Shown here: positions 1 through 5,183 of the stretch, piece by piece
Layout of the letters: each line of letters begins with the position of its first letter
How positions within the stretch are numbered: position 1 is the stretch's first letter
Assembly: GCA_023701165.1 (NCBI GenBank)
Contig: JAMPXL010000116.1
Span: forward strand, 1 to 5,183
Direction: 5' to 3'
Source of the DNA: Geothrix sp.
GTDB lineage: Bacteria; Acidobacteriota; Holophagae; Holophagales; Holophagaceae
Length of the DNA stretch: 5,183 bases
Translations under genes and position numbers: made by a program
Notes under the pieces: model-generated
What the model was told of the DNA's origin: nothing
Database searches by the model: none
Seen by the model: only the letters and a program-made list of their open reading frames with translations

Positions 1-1
1 C

Positions 2-157
2 ACCGAGGACAACCACGCCCGCACCGAGGTCTTCGGCCAGCAGGTGAACGAGGCCAAGCACGCCCTCCGCGAGGTGCTCGACCACCTGGAGGAGGCCTGC
101 GACGCGGACCTCTGGCCCCTGCCCAAGTACTGGCAGCTGCTGTCGCCGCTGCTCTAG
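2..157 (+). CDS. C-terminal end of a probable type III glutamine synthetase (5' truncated by window)
   Basis: Only the last 51 codons and the TAG stop are present; the frame is open to the window edge and has strongly GC-rich third positions, so this is a real gene end. The tail contains an amphipathic, acidic helix (NEAKHALREVLDHLEEACDA) followed by LWPLPKYWQLL just before the stop. A 'WP(L/F)P(K/T)Y..LL' ending after a helix is what I recall from GlnN-type (type III) glutamine synthetases, large dodecameric cytosolic enzymes that make glutamine from glutamate, ammonia and ATP. No catalytic motif lies in the window, so the family call rests on this C-terminal signature alone. An unrelated protein with a similar tail cannot be excluded. 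Transcription should end at the strong hairpin starting 18 bases downstream. Confidence 0.55.
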   Translation, partial: TEDNHARTEVFGQQVNEAKHALREVLDHLEEACDADLWPLPKYWQLLSPLL

Positions 158-174
158 CCTTCTGGGCGCTCACG

Positions 175-204
175 AAAAACGGGCCGCGAATGCGGCCCGT
201 TTTT
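175..204. terminator. Strong bidirectional intrinsic terminator
   Basis: A perfect 13-bp inverted repeat (AAAAACGGGCCGC at 175-187 and its complement at 192-204) encloses a GAAT loop. The GC core is flanked by five A on one side and five T on the other, so it can act as a Rho-independent terminator in both directions. It sits 18 bases after the stop codon of the upstream gene. Its core is nearly identical to the terminator at 1597-1625. Confidence 0.9.
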
Positions 205-519
205 GCATATACAGAGGAGTGCCTCCCGCGCCAGCTCCAGGATTGGGATTCTTTGAGTCCCCATCTAGGCCCTTTCCTAGGGATGGCTTCCAGCGAGCCG
301 AATCACAGGTCGGTCCAACGTGGGGAATTCCGTGATACCTGCCTTGGCTGGGCCTTCACGGGGACCCTTTGGGAGCCGGGCCAGCAGAATCACAAAGAGG
401 TTCTATTTTTGACTCGTTCGAAAGACGAAACGATTGTTCGGCGAAATACCCTTGCACGAATAATATGATGACCTATTAATAATCTATCCTTCACAACCAT
501 TCCCAATAGGGGGGTCAAA
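205..519. other. Intergenic region without a convincing gene
   Basis: About 315 bases between the first terminator and the strong ribosome binding site at 508-514. One plus-strand frame is open across much of it, but it begins inside the terminator stem, has no ribosome binding site and encodes no recognisable motif, so I do not call it. Visible structure is limited. An imperfect hairpin spans 261-286, with CCATC pairing GATGG, TAGG pairing CCTA, two bulged G and a CCCTTT loop. A small imperfect inverted repeat lies at 414-433 (TCGTTCG / CGAAACGA). AT content rises sharply towards 460-490, as expected for a promoter region. An untranslated leader or small RNA is possible but not shown. Confidence 0.5.
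452..479 (+). promoter_or_regulatory. Weak candidate promoter for the two-gene unit at 520-1567
   Basis: TTGCAC (452-457) and TATTAA (474-479) are separated by 16 bases in the AT-rich stretch just before the first ribosome binding site. The matches to the sigma-70 boxes are only partial (3/6 and 4/6). A better -35 match, TTGACT at 409-414, has no good partner at the right distance. The position is sensible, but the sequence alone does not settle which element is used. Confidence 0.2.
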
Positions 520-591
520 ATGATGAAACAGGTCTTTCTAGCGTTGCTCCTCGTCTCGGGGGCGACTTCGGTCATCCGGGCCAAATGGTAA
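520..591 (+). CDS. Short ORF encoding a Sec signal peptide, out of frame with the gene that follows
   Basis: A 23-codon ORF starting MMKQVFLALLLVSG has a lysine-containing N-region, a leucine/valine-rich core and an Ile-Arg-Ala end that looks like a signal peptidase I site (cleavage after residue 21). It stops two codons later at TAA. A strong Shine-Dalgarno, AGGGGGG at 508-514, lies five bases before the ATG, so translation almost certainly starts here. The following 155-codon ORF begins within its last codons in the -1 frame and has no ribosome binding site of its own. The simplest reading is that the two are halves of one secreted-protein gene separated by a one-base indel. The alternative is a genuine leader peptide: its TAA overlaps an ATG (TAATG, 589-593), the classic geometry for termination-reinitiation coupling. 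Confidence 0.6.
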   Translation: MMKQVFLALLLVSGATSVIRAKW

Positions 592-1052
592 TGCCGCCAT
601 CGGATTGGGAGCCAATTGATCGAATCGCTCTTGGAGAGTTGATCACAACAATTCAGACGACGGATGGAACTCTCGAGGCACATAAGGGTGCAATCACACC
701 CCTGACAAATGGATCATATTCCGTAAATATTAATTATATTCTTGATGATGTGGTATATCGAGTGACATGTGTAATCAATCCTGATGGAACTGGATCTATC
801 AATACTGCAGGCGAGGCATTGTTCACGGCTCTTGCCGCTAGGCCGGCTCTATATCAGGCAGTAAATCAACAGTACCAATCGTACCAGGCCGCGCTTCCCT
901 CAATCGTGCCGTCTTCCGACACACCCATGCCAATCATTCCGCAGCTTTCAGCCTGCGGAGAGGCTTGGATCAGCTTGGCGGTTTCGGTGGTGACGAAGTC
1001 ATGGCTGGGTGGGCTTTGGGCGCTTTATAAGGTCATTTCAGCTTGTTTCTAG
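585..1052 (+). CDS. Hypothetical, probably secreted protein; signal peptide apparently frameshifted off
   Basis: I do not recognise this 155-residue protein. The first half is polar and looks beta-rich, with a strand-like stretch NGSYSVNINYILDDVVYRV near residues 42-60 followed by VINPDGTGSI. An alanine/glutamine-rich helix (roughly 75-100) follows, then a proline-rich linker containing PSSDTPMPIIP. The C-terminus is hydrophobic and tryptophan-rich, bounded by two 'SAC' motifs, and could be membrane-inserting. The listed ATG (585) lacks a ribosome binding site; ATG 591, overlapping the TAA of the preceding signal-peptide ORF, is an alternative start. In this frame there is no other ATG, GTG or TTG between 522 and 585, although the frame stays open. 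Base composition is very unlike the neighbours (721-780 is about 30% GC), suggesting transfer. The next gene starts 11 bases after the stop, so the two are probably co-transcribed. Confidence 0.55.
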   Translation: MVMPPSDWEPIDRIALGELITTIQTTDGTLEAHKGAITPLTNGSYSVNINYILDDVVYRVTCVINPDGTGSINTAGEALFTALAARPALYQAVNQQYQSYQAALPSIVPSSDTPMPIIPQLSACGEAWISLAVSVVTKSWLGGLWALYKVISACF

Positions 1053-1063
1053 GGTGGGTACAT

Positions 1064-1567
1064 ATGAATCGAATACTGTGGCGTTGGATTTTGGCCTTTT
1101 GCACCTGTTTCAGCCCGGTCACCTTGAAGGCGGGTGACCCATCGGCGGAATCGATCCGCGTCGGCATCATTGGTAGCGCTCCTCTCGGCGAGTTCAAGGA
1201 TCTTGCTTCATCCTCAGCGGGATTCGGGGTCACGGCCGGATGGAGGTTCTGGGGGATGTCGCCCAATTGCCGTGCTGGGTTTTTCTTAGAACACCGCATT
1301 TACGCCACAGATACCGATCGAGCCGCCCTCACGGACTTTGGGTTCGATATCCGGACGCACATCCATGGCGGGTTCTACAACCGGTTGGGGTTGAGTGGAG
1401 AAAGGGCTGACTTCCCAGGTGCCGGGGCCACCATCAAACTTGGGGGCGTGTTCGGGTTTGGGTATCGAACACTTGGCCCGATGGGGTTCGAGGTCTATAC
1501 CACGCACCTGGCGGCTTCTCGCCCTTCTGCAACTACGATAAACGCAGCCGTGCTCTGGCATTTTTGA
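1064..1567 (+). CDS. Small predicted outer-membrane beta-barrel protein
   Basis: Predicted product of 167 residues. I chose ATG 1064 because a purine-rich AGGGTGGG (1051-1058) lies just upstream and because it gives a proper signal peptide: MNRILWRWILAFCTCF, then Thr-Leu-Lys-Ala before GDPSAES. A TTG seven codons further upstream would overlap the previous stop and spoil that N-terminus. The mature part alternates hydrophobic and polar residues with many glycines and aromatics (GFGVTAGWRFWG, GGFYNRLGLSG, LGGVFGFGYRT) and ends INAAVLWHF. A terminal phenylalanine is the typical barrel-assembly (BAM) signal of outer-membrane proteins. The length fits about eight strands. Family-level function is unknown; it could be structural or a minor porin-like barrel. 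It shares the 'P(L/V)G(E/D)(F/L)KD' motif and a later 'PN..R' with the convergent gene at 1643-2212. Confidence 0.7.
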   Translation: MNRILWRWILAFCTCFSPVTLKAGDPSAESIRVGIIGSAPLGEFKDLASSSAGFGVTAGWRFWGMSPNCRAGFFLEHRIYATDTDRAALTDFGFDIRTHIHGGFYNRLGLSGERADFPGAGATIKLGGVFGFGYRTLGPMGFEVYTTHLAASRPSATTINAAVLWHF

Positions 1568-1596
1568 CGTGGCCCTGGAACATGGGGTTCTGCAAC

Positions 1597-1625
1597 AAAA
1601 CGGGCCGCGTTCGCGGCCCGTTTTT
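1597..1625. terminator. Bidirectional terminator shared by two convergent genes
   Basis: AAAACGGGCCGCG (1597-1609) pairs perfectly with the complementary run starting at 1612 across a TT turn (functionally a GTTC tetraloop). It has A-rich and T-rich flanks, and CAAC/GTTG extends the stem beyond a one-base bulge. It lies 29 bases after the stop of the plus-strand barrel gene and 17 bases beyond the stop of the minus-strand one, so it can end both transcripts. Confidence 0.9.
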
Positions 1626-1642
1626 GTTGGGGCGGTGGCGCG

Positions 1643-2212
1643 TTACCGCCCGAAGCGGAACACGGCGCTCACCTGAATCCAGGTGGCGGTGCCGAAACCG
1701 AGGCCGTCGGCGCCGTTCTTGTCGACCATGACCTGGTTCAGGGTGCCTTCCAGCGAGAAGGACTTATTGAAGGTGAAGCCGCCGCCGCCGCGCACGCCGA
1801 CCTTGCCGCTCTGGCTGGCGCTGCCGCTGAAGCCGTTGCCGTCGACGTCGGCCTTGACGCTGTTGATGGAGGCGCCGGCGATGGTGAACCAGCCCTGGCT
1901 GGGGCTCTGGAAGTGGTAGACCCAGTCGGCGCCGATCTGCAGGATCTTGTAGTCGACCTGGTACAGGCCGCCCCACTCCGAACCCGGGAGGTTGTGGTAG
2001 GTCAGCTGGGCGCGGACCTGGTGGTTTGGCGTGAGGTTGAAGTCGAGGTGGCCGCCCACGTGGGCGCCGAAGAACTGGTTGGTGCCGGCGCCGGACTTGT
2101 CCTTCAGGTCCCCGACGGGCAGGGTGAGGCCTGTCTGCAGGCCGCCGGTGATGTCCTGGGCGGCGAGGGGCAGGCCCAGAAGGGCGAGGGATAGGGCAAC
2201 GCGATGACGCAT
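1643..2212 (-). CDS. Small outer-membrane beta-barrel protein (OMP_b-brl/porin-like)
   Basis: Predicted product of 189 residues. The start at 2212 is favoured over an upstream in-frame ATG (2266) because GGAGG lies four bases before it (2217-2221) and because the protein then opens with a clean signal peptide, MRHRVALSLALLGLPLAAQD, with cleavage near Ala18/Gln19. The mature protein is glycine-rich with amphipathic strands (GLQTGLTLPVGDL, VGGHLDFNL, HQVRAQLTYHNL, ILQIGADWVYHF, GVRGGGGFTF, TWIQVSAVFRFGR), consistent with an eight-stranded barrel in the outer membrane. The last residues are FRFGR rather than a terminal aromatic. No catalytic motif is visible and the cargo or partner is unknown. 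It lies 95 bases downstream of the heptose nucleotidyltransferase gene on the same strand and is convergent with a likely paralogue. Confidence 0.8.
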   Translation of the reverse strand: MRHRVALSLALLGLPLAAQDITGGLQTGLTLPVGDLKDKSGAGTNQFFGAHVGGHLDFNLTPNHQVRAQLTYHNLPGSEWGGLYQVDYKILQIGADWVYHFQSPSQGWFTIAGASINSVKADVDGNGFSGSASQSGKVGVRGGGGFTFNKSFSLEGTLNQVMVDKNGADGLGFGTATWIQVSAVFRFGR

Positions 2213-2307
2213 GAATCCTCCGGGTGGACAGACCTTAAAGCAAGGCCGGTCATAGCGTAGCTGCATCCCGCGGATCCCGGATCATCCAAAGGGTCTACCC
2301 GGATCGC

Positions 2308-2796
2308 CTATTCGAGCGTCACGCCGCGCCCGCTGCGGATCCGCTGCTCGATGCGGGAGGTGCTGTGGCCCGGCAGGAAGGGGATGAGGGCCAGCCTGCC
2401 GCCGCGGGATTCCACGAGCTCCCGCCCCACCACGGTCTCCGGCGTGTAGTCGCCGCCCTTCACCAGGACATCGGGCTGGAGCGCGGTGATGAGCGCCAGC
2501 GGGGTGTCCTCGTCGAAGCGCACCACGGCGTCCACGCTGCGCAGGCCCAGCAGGATGGCGGCCCGGGCGGCCTCGTCCTGAAGTGGGCGGCCCGGCCCTT
2601 TGAGGCGCGCCACGGAGGCATCGCTGTTGAGTCCGACCACCAGGAAATCCCCCAGGGCGCGGGCATCGGCCAGATACTGCACGTGGCCCGGATGGATCAG
2701 GTCGAAGCAGCCGTTGGTGAAGCAGAGGATCCCCGGCCGGGGGACGGCGGCGAGAAAGGCTTCAGGGCTCTGGAAGAAACGGATCGGTGACGGCAT
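2308..2796 (-). CDS. rfaE2: D-glycero-beta-D-manno-heptose 1-phosphate nucleotidyltransferase (RfaE2/HldC type)
   Basis: This cytosolic enzyme of the nucleotidyltransferase superfamily transfers a nucleotide from ATP (or CTP in some members) to heptose 1-phosphate, giving the activated heptose used for the lipopolysaccharide core. The 162-residue protein is the right length for a stand-alone cytidylyltransferase-like domain without the kinase half found in HldE. Visible motifs are [13 protein letters not shown] (26-38) with the HxGH nucleotide-binding signature at 35-38, LKGPGRP (65-71), the aspartate-rich RFDEDTP segment (93-99), LVKGGDY (111-117) and the late STSRI motif (145-149). Together these are typical of RfaE2 rather than of glycerol-3-phosphate cytidylyltransferase or FAD synthetase. 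A modest AGG (2804-2806) precedes the ATG by seven bases. A separate kinase (RfaE1) should be encoded elsewhere in the genome. The gene is divergent from the FmdB-like gene. Confidence 0.93.
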   Translation of the reverse strand: MPSPIRFFQSPEAFLAAVPRPGILCFTNGCFDLIHPGHVQYLADARALGDFLVVGLNSDASVARLKGPGRPLQDEAARAAILLGLRSVDAVVRFDEDTPLALITALQPDVLVKGGDYTPETVVGRELVESRGGRLALIPFLPGHSTSRIEQRIRSGRGVTLE

Positions 2797-2815
2797 CAGA
2801 GTACCTGGATAAAAT
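2787..2815 (+). promoter_or_regulatory. Candidate promoter for the FmdB-family gene
   Basis: GTGACG (2787-2792) and TAAAAT (2810-2815) are 17 bases apart and match the sigma-70 boxes at 4/6 and 5/6. The implied transcript would start about 30 bases before the ATG. The -35 lies inside the first codons of the divergent rfaE2 gene, which the 55-base gap makes unavoidable. I see no equally good promoter for the opposite direction. Confidence 0.35.
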
Positions 2816-2851
2816 CATCAGTTCGGGGACGATTCCCAGGAGAAGTCTGCC

Positions 2852-3121
2852 ATGCCCCTCTACGAATACCGTTGCGAAGCTTGCGGCCAGCCTGAAGAGA
2901 AGCTGGAGAGCCTGTCTGCGCCCAGCGCCCATGCCTGCCCGGCCTGCGGGGCGGGCGAGGGCATGAAGCGCCAGCTGTCCGTGGCCGCCTTCTCCCTGGC
3001 GGGCGGGGGCTGGTACAAGGGCGCGGCCTCGGAGCCGGCCCCCTCCGCCCCGGCGGCCGAGGCGCCCAAGAGTGGCCATGGCTGCGCCGCCGGCGGCTGC
3101 GGCTGCCCCCTGGCCGGGTGA
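2852..3121 (+). CDS. FmdB-family zinc-ribbon protein
   Basis: An 89-residue protein opening MPLYEYRCEACG, the hallmark of the FmdB/CxxC putative regulatory protein family. Two CxxC knuckles, Cys8/Cys11 and Cys29/Cys32, should hold one zinc ion. The conserved follow-up 'F.L.GGGWYKG' sits at residues 47-57. An alanine/proline-rich linker (about 58-73) leads to a small cysteine cluster at the end (Cys78, Cys83, Cys85 near His76), a tail seen in some family members that might bind a second metal. AGGAG at 2838-2842 lies nine bases before the ATG, supporting the start. FmdB was named from a formamidase gene cluster and its proposed regulatory role is poorly established; this copy's role is unknown. 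It is transcribed away from rfaE2 and towards the str operon, with no clear terminator between. Confidence 0.9.
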   Translation: MPLYEYRCEACGQPEEKLESLSAPSAHACPACGAGEGMKRQLSVAAFSLAGGGWYKGAASEPAPSAPAAEAPKSGHGCAAGGCGCPLAG

Positions 3122-3148
3122 CACGCGTCCCTTGTTGCGGTTGATGCG

Positions 3149-3176
3149 TTGACTTTCCGGACCATTCCGATAGCCT
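3149..3176 (+). promoter_or_regulatory. Candidate promoter of the str operon
   Basis: TTGACT (3149-3154, 5/6 match) is followed after 16 bases by TAGCCT (3171-3176, 3/6 match). It lies about 125 bases before the rpsL start, after the fmdB-like stop and before the structured leader. A weak -10 beside a good -35 is common in GC-rich genomes, but the assignment is by eye. Confidence 0.4.
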
Positions 3177-3184
3177 AGATGGTT

Positions 3185-3271
3185 CCGGCCCCGTGGGCCG
3201 GCGCAGGATTTCATCCGTCCGACGTTCCCCCGACGCCCTTTGTCCAGCGGAACCTCTCGGGCCCAGGCCCG
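3185..3271 (+). promoter_or_regulatory. Structured GC-rich leader upstream of rpsL
   Basis: The predicted transcript leader contains a perfect 7-bp hairpin right at its expected 5' end (CCGGCCC 3185-3191, CGT loop, GGGCCGG 3195-3201) and a second hairpin with a 5-bp stem and CCAG loop (3258-3271). Neither is followed by a U-tract, so they are not ordinary terminators. They may stabilise the mRNA or take part in feedback control of ribosomal protein synthesis; neither role is shown here. Confidence 0.35.
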
Positions 3272-3301
3272 GATCCACCGGCGCCTTCCTTGGAGGATGG
3301 T

Positions 3302-3703
3302 GTGCCTACCATCAATCAGTTGATCCGCCTCGGGCGGAAGACGTTCCAGAACAAGACCAAGAGCCCCGCGCTCGACGCCTGCCCGCAGAAGCGCGGCGTG
3401 TGCACCCGCGTGTTCACCACCACCCCGAAGAAGCCGAACTCCGCGCTTCGCAAGGTGGCCCGTGTGCGCCTCACCAACGGCATCGAGTGCACGACCTACA
3501 TCCCGGGCGTGGGCCACAACCTGCAGGAGCACAGCATCGTGCTCATCCGCGGCGGCCGCGTGAAGGATCTGCCGGGCGTGCGCTACCACGTGGTGCGCGG
3601 CACCCTGGACGCCACCGGCGTCGCGGGCCGCAACCAGTCCCGTTCCAAGTACGGCGCCAAGCGCCCCAAGGCTGGCGCCGCTGCGCCCGCCAAGAAGAAG
3701 TAG
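3302..3703 (+). CDS. rpsL: 30S ribosomal protein S12
   Basis: S12 sits at the decoding centre of the small subunit and monitors codon-anticodon pairing. The start is GTG at 3302: GGAGG (3292-3296) lies five bases upstream and the product then begins with the universal [11 protein letters not shown]. The open frame extends upstream, but that part is not S12-like. At 133 residues it is slightly longer than the 124 of E. coli because of an alanine/lysine-rich tail ([10 protein letters not shown]). The core [22 protein letters not shown] and [13 protein letters not shown] motifs are intact. Lys43 and Lys88, where substitutions give streptomycin resistance or dependence, are wild type, and Asp89, the residue that is methylthiolated in many bacteria, is present. 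It is the first gene of the str operon, followed 13 bases later by rpsG. Confidence 0.98.
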   Translation: MPTINQLIRLGRKTFQNKTKSPALDACPQKRGVCTRVFTTTPKKPNSALRKVARVRLTNGIECTTYIPGVGHNLQEHSIVLIRGGRVKDLPGVRYHVVRGTLDATGVAGRNQSRSKYGAKRPKAGAAAPAKKK

Positions 3704-3713
3704 GGGGAGGTAA

Positions 3714-4187
<474 letters not shown>

Positions 4188-4200
4188 CAGGCTGTCCGAC

Positions 4201-4233
4201 CGGAAGGAGCCGCCAGCCCGGCGGCTCCTTCCG
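4201..4233 (+). promoter_or_regulatory. Perfect 14-bp hairpin in the rpsG-fusA gap
   Basis: CGGAAGGAGCCGCC (4201-4214) pairs completely with 4220-4233 around an AGCCC loop, 13 bases after the rpsG stop and 59 bases before the fusA start. It is followed by CGAAGGTCTTTG rather than a run of T, so it is a poor intrinsic terminator. Partial attenuation, mRNA 3'-end protection, processing, or a ribosomal-protein binding site are possible roles. The stem encloses an AAGGAG sequence that would be masked. Confidence 0.6.
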
Positions 4234-4292
4234 CGAAGGTCTTTGAAGCACCCCCGACTCCGATTCTGCTTTGACCCTTTCAGGAGGCCGCT

Positions 4293-5183
4293 GTGGCCCG
4301 TCAGACCCCCCTCGAGCGCTACCGGAACATCGGCATCATGGCGCACATCGATGCCGGCAAGACCACCACGACGGAGCGCATCCTCTTCTACACCGGCAAG
4401 ATCCACAAGATCGGCGAGGTGCATGAGGGTGCGGCGACGACCGACTGGATGGTGCAGGAACAGGAGCGGGGCATCACCATCACCTCCGCCGCCATCACGG
4501 CCGCCTGGACCCCTCAGACGGGCCAGCTGAAGGACGTGGAGCACCGCATCAACATCATCGACACCCCCGGCCACGTGGACTTCACGGCCGAGGTGGAGCG
4601 CTCCCTGCGTGTGCTGGACGGCGCCTGCGCCGTGTTCTGCGCGGTGGGCGGCGTCGAGCCCCAGTCTGAGACCGTGTGGCGCCAGGCCGACAAGTACGGC
4701 GTGCCCCGCATGGCTTTCGTGAACAAGATGGACCGTCCCGGCGCGGACTTCTTCCGCGTGGTCGAGATGATGAAGACCCGCCTGAAGGCGCGTCCCATGC
4801 CGATCCAGATCCCCATCGGCGCCGAGGAGGACTTCAAGGGCGTGGTCGACCTCGTCCTGATGAAGGCCCTGACCTTCGACGAAGGCGACAAGGGCTTCAA
4901 GGTGCTCTACAGCGAGATCCCCGCCGAGCTGGTGGACACGGCCAAGGAGTGGCGCGAGAAGATGATCGAGATGGTCGCCGAGACCGATGACTCGCTCATG
5001 GACAAGTATCTCGGCGGCGTCGACCTGACCGAGGACGAACTCCGCAGCGGCATCCGCAAGGGCTGCATCGACCTGACCTTCACGCCGATGATGTGCGGCT
5101 CCGCCTTCAAGAACAAGGGCGTCCAGCCCATGCTCGACGCGGTGGTGAGCTACATGCCTTCGCCCCTCGACATCGCCGCCATC
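4293..5183 (+). CDS. fusA: Elongation factor G, N-terminal 297 residues (runs off window)
   Basis: EF-G is the GTPase that drives translocation of tRNA and mRNA through the ribosome and, with ribosome recycling factor, splits ribosomes. The start is GTG at 4293, with AGGAGG (4282-4287) five bases upstream and the product opening [20 protein letters not shown]. All GTPase motifs are intact: the P-loop AHIDAGKT (17-24), switch I with RGITIT (59-64), DTPGH (90-94) with the catalytic His94, NKMD (144-147) and the G5 region CGSAFKNKG (268-276). The G' insertion (about 165-260) is present, so this is a canonical EF-G rather than a short paralogue. About 400 further residues (domains II-V) should lie beyond the window. 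It is the third str operon gene; tuf often follows. Confidence 0.97.
   Translation, partial: MARQTPLERYRNIGIMAHIDAGKTTTTERILFYTGKIHKIGEVHEGAATTDWMVQEQERGITITSAAITAAWTPQTGQLKDVEHRINIIDTPGHVDFTAEVERSLRVLDGACAVFCAVGGVEPQSETVWRQADKYGVPRMAFVNKMDRPGADFFRVVEMMKTRLKARPMPIQIPIGAEEDFKGVVDLVLMKALTFDEGDKGFKVLYSEIPAELVDTAKEWREKMIEMVAETDDSLMDKYLGGVDLTEDELRSGIRKGCIDLTFTPMMCGSAFKNKGVQPMLDAVVSYMPSPLDIAAI

Noticed and set aside
190..468. 92-codon open frame on the plus strand
   Set aside because: It starts inside the terminator stem, has no ribosome binding site and encodes no recognisable motif or signal peptide.
579..588. Programmed -1 ribosomal frameshift site
   Set aside because: The bases around AAA 583-585 do not form a canonical X XXY YYZ slippery heptamer, and no downstream pseudoknot is evident. 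An indel or reinitiation is simpler.
2276..2305. Direct repeat CCCGGATC at 2276-2283 and 2298-2305, 22 bases apart
   Set aside because: Two helical turns apart and upstream of the minus-strand barrel gene, so an operator is imaginable, but an 8-base repeat in GC-rich DNA is weak evidence and no promoter could be placed beside it.
3179..3301. N-terminal extension of S12 in the open rpsL frame
   Set aside because: The 41 extra residues are Pro-rich and unlike S12. GTG 3302 has a well-placed ribosome binding site and yields the conserved PTINQL start.

Overview
The window is a mostly GC-rich stretch of chromosome from a Gram-negative bacterium. The Gram-negative call rests on a heptose-activating enzyme used for lipopolysaccharide and on two predicted outer-membrane beta-barrels. 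The high GC, the apparent type III glutamine synthetase tail and the str operon lying apart from rpoBC would fit an acidobacterium such as the Holophaga/Geothrix group. That placement is an impression from the sequence, not a demonstrated fact.

Left part (1-1640): the 3' end of a GC-rich gene, probably a type III glutamine synthetase, closes at a strong bidirectional terminator. An AT-richer island follows. It has about 315 bases without a convincing gene, then a two-gene unit: a small unrecognised protein, whose signal peptide sits in a different reading frame from its body, followed 11 bases later by a small outer-membrane barrel protein. The island closes at a second terminator nearly identical in sequence to the first.

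Middle part (1641-3121): on the minus strand lie another small barrel protein, which looks like a diverged paralogue of its convergent neighbour, and a stand-alone heptose-1-phosphate nucleotidyltransferase (RfaE2/HldC type). Divergent from the latter, across a 55-base gap, is an FmdB-family zinc-ribbon protein.

Right part (3122-5183): the str operon, rpsL (S12), rpsG (S7) and the first 297 codons of fusA (EF-G), preceded by a plausible promoter and a structured GC-rich leader. rpsL and rpsG are only 13 bases apart, while a perfect 14-bp hairpin without a U-tract separates rpsG from fusA. This is core translation machinery with intact catalytic and decoding residues.

Nothing in the window amounts to a clearly new defence or mobile system. 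The parts most worth a second look are the AT-rich two-gene island with its split signal peptide and twin terminators, and the hairpin in the rpsG-fusA gap.
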